Made by a program: the position numbers and the translations under genes | Notes under the pieces: model-generated | Database searches by the model: none | What the model saw: only the letters and a program-made list of their open reading frames with translations | Told to the model about the DNA's origin: nothing | Shown here: positions 60,270 to 64,000 of the stretch, piece by piece | Numbering within the stretch: position 1 is the first letter of the stretch | Layout: every line of letters begins with the position of its first letter | NCBI RefSeq assembly: GCF_050948175.1 | Contig: NC_135201.1 | Span: 9,486,001-9,550,000 of the forward strand | Reading direction: 5' to 3' | DNA length: 64,000 nt | Source: Xylocopa sonorina | Taxonomy: Eukaryota; Arthropoda; Insecta; Hymenoptera; Apidae

Positions 60270-63200
60270 ATGTCCACTACACTTGTACAGCAGTTCGTTC
60301 AGAGACTTAAATCTAGAAATGAAGAAGTACGTAACAAGGCGGCTAGAGACCTGTGTCTCTACGTTAAGACAGAGCTACGCGAAGCATCACAAGAAGAAAT
60401 CACAGCTTTTATGGATGAATTTAATCATCACATATTCGAAATGGTATCTGGATCGGACGTGAACGAAAAGAAAGGAGGAATCTTAGCCATAGTTTGCCTT
60501 ATCGGAGCCGATGTGGGAAATATTAACACAAGAACTATAAGATTTGCGAATTACTTAAGGAATTTACTATCTTCTAATGACGTGGGTGTTATGGAATTAG
60601 CTGCTAAAACAGTTGGTAAACTAGCGTTAGTTTCAGGTACATATACAGCAGAATACGTAGAGTTTGAAGTGAAGCGTGCCTTTGAATGGCTTGGCGGTGA
60701 TAGATACGAGGGTAAAAGACATGCCGCTGTTCTTGTTTTAAGAGAACTTGCTGTTTCCATGCCAACATATTTTTTTCAACAAGTGACGCCGTTTTTTGAG
60801 CTTATATTTAACGCGATACGCGATCCGAAACCTGTGATAAGAGAGGGTGCTGTTGAAGCATTAAGAGCTGCTTTAGTCGTTACCGCACAGAGGGAAACAG
60901 CGAAACAGATGCATAAATCGCAATGGTACAAGCAATGCTATGACGAAATAGTGGCAGGATTTGAAGAAGTATATACCAGAGAACGAGGTGTGAACAGGGA
61001 CGATAGAATACACGGTTCATTGTTAATATTAAACGAATTACTTAGATGTAGTAACATTCAATGGGAGAGAAATTATGAAGCTTTAATGGAACGGCTGAAT
61101 TGTTCTACCCAACAAAACGAAAACGATATATTATCGTTGATGCCGCGATTGAAAACAACAATAGTGTCCAAGTGGTCTAATTCTTCTCAAAATTCTTCTA
61201 ATTCTCAGCCAACGTTGTATCCTGCGCACGAATCTGCGGTCTGTCGATGTTTAATGCAAGAAAGACTAGATGATATTTACAACGACGTAATGAACCAACG
61301 GATGTCCAGGAATCCGCATATTCAACACGCTCTTATGATGCTGTTGCCTAGACTTGCAGCATTCAACAAGGAAAAATTCACGAGGGATCACTTGAGAGAA
61401 TCACTAGCGTACCTTCTAATGACTTTACGCAGCAGAGAGAAAGATAGATACGCTGCATTCACCACGATTGGATTCATAGCGGTCGCGGTAGAAGATTCGA
61501 TAAATCCTTATCTGTCGAAGATCATGGAAGTGATCAAGAGCTTATTACCTTCGAAGGACACGTCTGCTAAGAAACGCACAGCGTCTCTAGAGCCTGCGGT
61601 ATTCATTTGCATAACTTTACTCGGACACGCGGTAAAACAAGTTATAGCTGCAGATGTGAGGGATCTGTTAGAATCTATGTTGCAGACTGGATTAAGCCCC
61701 ATTCTTACAACATCTCTCAGGGAACTAGCTCACAGCGTTCCATCCTTGAAACCTGATATATCTCAAGGACTTCTGCGAATGTTATCACAAGTTTTAATGC
61801 AAAAACCTTTGAGACATCCTGGCGCACCGTGGACCGTAACCAGCCCTATATCTGGCCCACCGACCGAAGTAGACATTCCATCTACAGTTCTAGCGTTAAA
61901 GACTCTGGGAACGTTCAATTTCGACGGTAATCCCCTCTTGCAATTCGTAAGGCGGTGCGCCGATCATTTTCTCACGTCTGAACAAGCGGAGGTACGATTG
62001 GAGGCTGTAAGAACATGTTCAAGACTGTTACGATTAGCATTAAATCAACCTGGACCCACAGTGACCACCACTGTCTCTACTGTTCTTGGGAAATTACTTG
62101 TTGTAGGCATAACAGATACGGATCCCGACGTAAGGCTCTGGGTTTTAGCTTCAATGGATGACTCCTTCGATATTCACCTTGCACAAGCAGAGAACCTTTC
62201 GGCACTGTTCATAGCAATGAACGACGAGATGTTCGAAATAAGAGAATTAGCGATTCGCACAATCGGACGATTGAGCACGATGAATCCAGCGTACGTTATG
62301 CCTTCTCTGCGTAAGACTCTCATACAATTTTTAACAGAATTAGAACATTCGGGTATGGGTCGTAATAAGGAACAAGCTGCACGAATGTTAGATCATTTAG
62401 TTGTCAGTGCGCCAAGGCTCATCAGGCCGTACATGGAACCGATCTTAAAAGTCCTCGTGCCGAAGCTGAAGGAACCTGAATCGAATCCAGGCGTGATATT
62501 AGCCATACTGCGTGCTATTGGCGATTTAGCGGAAGTTAACGGCGCTGAAATGCAACAGTGGATGCCCGAGCTGCTCAGTATATTGCTCGAAATGCTAGTC
62601 GACGCGAGTTCACCAGAAAAAAGGGGAGTTGCTTTGTGGGTTCTTGGCCAGCTCGTGGGAAGCACGGGACACGTCGTTAAACCCTATATGCAGTACCCCT
62701 CGTTACTGGACGTATTGATAAATTTTTTAAAAACGGAACAACAACCAATTATCAGAAGGGAGACGATAAGAGTTCTTGGATTGCTAGGCGCTTTGGATCC
62801 GTACAAGCATAAGATGAACCTTGGTCAGATCGACTCTCAATTGGATACCCTCACTTCCATGGCTGATACTAAAAGTGAAACTGAAAACACACAAGATTTA
62901 ACCACCAGCGAAATGCTAGTCAATATGTCCTCGTCGACTTTGGAAGAGTATTATCCAGCTATCGCAATTGCAACTCTTATGAGGATTATCCGCGATCCAA
63001 CGTTATCGCAACACCACACGATGGTAGTCCAAGCGGTGACTTTCATATTTAAGAGTTTAGGGATTAAATGCGTGCCGTATATCTCGCAGGTAATGCCATG
63101 CTTCCTTAACGTGGTTCGTACGGCAGACGTTAACTTTCGCGAATATCTATTTCAACAACTGGCCATCCTCATTGCTATTGTGAAGCAACACATTAGAAAT

Positions 63201-64000
63201 TACTTGGACGATATATTTAATCTAATCAAAGAATTCTGGACTGTGAACAGTCCATTACAAAGCACACTGATACTTTTAGTTGAACACATTGCTGTTGCAC
63301 TCGGTGCGGAATTTAAAATTTATTTACCACAGCTAATGCCACAGATATTAAGAGTATTAACGCACGATACAAGCAAAGACAGATTGGTCACGGTTAAGCT
63401 TCTCCAAGCGCTCCAGAAATTCGGAAATAACCTGGATAATTATCTTCATCTAGTTCTGCCACCGATCGTAAAATTATTCCATGCAACTGATTGCCCAACA
63501 GCCGTGAACAAAGTGGCGCTTGAAACCGTTGATCACTTAGCTGATACGCTAGATTTCACGGACTTCGCGTCTAGAATTGTGCACCCTCTGGTACGAACTC
63601 TGGATCAGTGCCCAGAATTGCGAGACACAGCGATGGAAACGCTGTGCTCGCTAGTGATACAATTAGGAAAGAAGTATCAGATCTTTATCGTATTAGTACA
63701 AAAGATTATGATGAAACATAAGATAGTTAATTCGCGTTATGACGTTCTAATCGATAAAATTTTGACAGAGACCACTGTTGCGGACGGTGAGGATTATTTA
63801 TTAATGAGACACAAGCATTCGAGAAACAAGAATCGTGATTTATCCTCCCTGACATCGTCTGACACGACTACGATTAAAAGACTACACGTGTCCGCCTCGA
63901 ATCTCCAGAAAGCCTGGACAGCGACGAGAAGAGTCTCGAAGGACGATTGGCTGGAATGGCTGAGAAGTTTGTCGATAGGTTTGCTCAAGGAATCACCGTC
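60270..64000 (+). CDS. TOR: Serine/threonine kinase mTOR, N-terminal HEAT-repeat half (runs off the window)
   Basis: An open frame of 1243 codons starts at ATG 60270 and is still open at the last base. mTOR is the catalytic kinase of TORC1 and TORC2, which control growth in response to nutrients and insulin. Only the N-terminal HEAT solenoid is present; the FAT, FRB and kinase domains must lie downstream. Family hallmarks: VQRLKSRNEEVRNKAARDL at the start, GDRYEGKRHAAVLVLRELA, DPKPVIREGAVEALRAALV, RDDRIHGSLLILNELLR, and near the end KRLHVSASNLQKAW and RRVSKDDWLEWLRSLS, which precede a conserved segment of the HEAT-FAT boundary. No intron interrupts these 3.7 kb. The start is the only upstream ATG in frame and gives MSTTLVQQF, close to other mTOR N-termini. 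The identity is firm. Confidence 0.96.
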   Translation, partial: MSTTLVQQFVQRLKSRNEEVRNKAARDLCLYVKTELREASQEEITAFMDEFNHHIFEMVSGSDVNEKKGGILAIVCLIGADVGNINTRTIRFANYLRNLLSSNDVGVMELAAKTVGKLALVSGTYTAEYVEFEVKRAFEWLGGDRYEGKRHAAVLVLRELAVSMPTYFFQQVTPFFELIFNAIRDPKPVIREGAVEALRAALVVTAQRETAKQMHKSQWYKQCYDEIVAGFEEVYTRERGVNRDDRIHGSLLILNELLRCSNIQWERNYEALMERLNCSTQQNENDILSLMPRLKTTIVSKWSNSSQNSSNSQPTLYPAHESAVCRCLMQERLDDIYNDVMNQRMSRNPHIQHALMMLLPRLAAFNKEKFTRDHLRESLAYLLMTLRSREKDRYAAFTTIGFIAVAVEDSINPYLSKIMEVIKSLLPSKDTSAKKRTASLEPAVFICITLLGHAVKQVIAADVRDLLESMLQTGLSPILTTSLRELAHSVPSLKPDISQGLLRMLSQVLMQKPLRHPGAPWTVTSPISGPPTEVDIPSTVLALKTLGTFNFDGNPLLQFVRRCADHFLTSEQAEVRLEAVRTCSRLLRLALNQPGPTVTTTVSTVLGKLLVVGITDTDPDVRLWVLASMDDSFDIHLAQAENLSALFIAMNDEMFEIRELAIRTIGRLSTMNPAYVMPSLRKTLIQFLTELEHSGMGRNKEQAARMLDHLVVSAPRLIRPYMEPILKVLVPKLKEPESNPGVILAILRAIGDLAEVNGAEMQQWMPELLSILLEMLVDASSPEKRGVALWVLGQLVGSTGHVVKPYMQYPSLLDVLINFLKTEQQPIIRRETIRVLGLLGALDPYKHKMNLGQIDSQLDTLTSMADTKSETENTQDLTTSEMLVNMSSSTLEEYYPAIAIATLMRIIRDPTLSQHHTMVVQAVTFIFKSLGIKCVPYISQVMPCFLNVVRTADVNFREYLFQQLAILIAIVKQHIRNYLDDIFNLIKEFWTVNSPLQSTLILLVEHIAVALGAEFKIYLPQLMPQILRVLTHDTSKDRLVTVKLLQALQKFGNNLDNYLHLVLPPIVKLFHATDCPTAVNKVALETVDHLADTLDFTDFASRIVHPLVRTLDQCPELRDTAMETLCSLVIQLGKKYQIFIVLVQKIMMKHKIVNSRYDVLIDKILTETTVADGEDYLLMRHKHSRNKNRDLSSLTSSDTTTIKRLHVSASNLQKAWTATRRVSKDDWLEWLRSLSIGLLKESP

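Overview
This is a piece of animal nuclear DNA, most likely from an insect and probably a hymenopteran (bee, ant or wasp). Genes are split by mostly short GT-AG introns. Every recognised protein is a single-copy animal gene: a TOX-family HMG protein, a FAD synthase-like protein, LYRM9, TRMT44, a ZNF236-like zinc-finger protein, an Aurora kinase, calcineurin B, PPP4R2, ABCB10 and mTOR. Assignment to Hymenoptera is inference from gene compactness, base composition and CpG pattern. I found no operon, CRISPR array or phage.

Layout. Positions 1-650 hold the last two exons of an unrecognised plus-strand gene. Positions 651-5140 look like two convergent 3' UTRs (poly(A) signals at 2810 on + and 2895 on -). 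Positions 5141-23668 are a ten-exon TOX-family gene on the minus strand (623 aa predicted), with a 13.3 kb first intron and many CAG-rich glutamine runs. Positions 23669-33302 show no coding gene, only CpG-rich and microsatellite-rich DNA that may contain TOX 5' UTR and promoter.

From about 31.5 kb the composition shifts abruptly to AT-rich DNA and genes become dense: FAD synthase-like (-), a 407-bp foldback element, LYRM9 (+), TRMT44 (+, 101 bp behind LYRM9), ZNF236-like (-, 24 exons, 26 C2H2 fingers, 1839 aa), Aurora B-like kinase (-), calcineurin B (+), PPP4R2 (+, coding region uninterrupted), a small uncertain minus-strand ORF pair, ABCB10 (-), and the first 1243 codons of mTOR (+), which run off the window without an intron.

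The second half is mainly housekeeping genes: flavin metabolism, mitochondrial assembly and transport (LYRM9, ABCB10), tRNA modification, phosphatase regulation (calcineurin B, PPP4R2), mitosis (Aurora) and growth control (mTOR). Several are divergent pairs sharing promoter intervals (FAD synthase-like/LYRM9, Aurora/calcineurin B, ABCB10/mTOR). All exon models were built by eye from splice signals; for every complete model the exon lengths sum to an intact reading frame. The most unusual observations are the FAD synthase-like protein that has lost its nucleotide-binding motif, the foldback element carrying four copies of one GC-rich motif, the LYRM9-TRMT44 near-fusion, and the upstream ORF that ends 2 nt before the PPP4R2 start.
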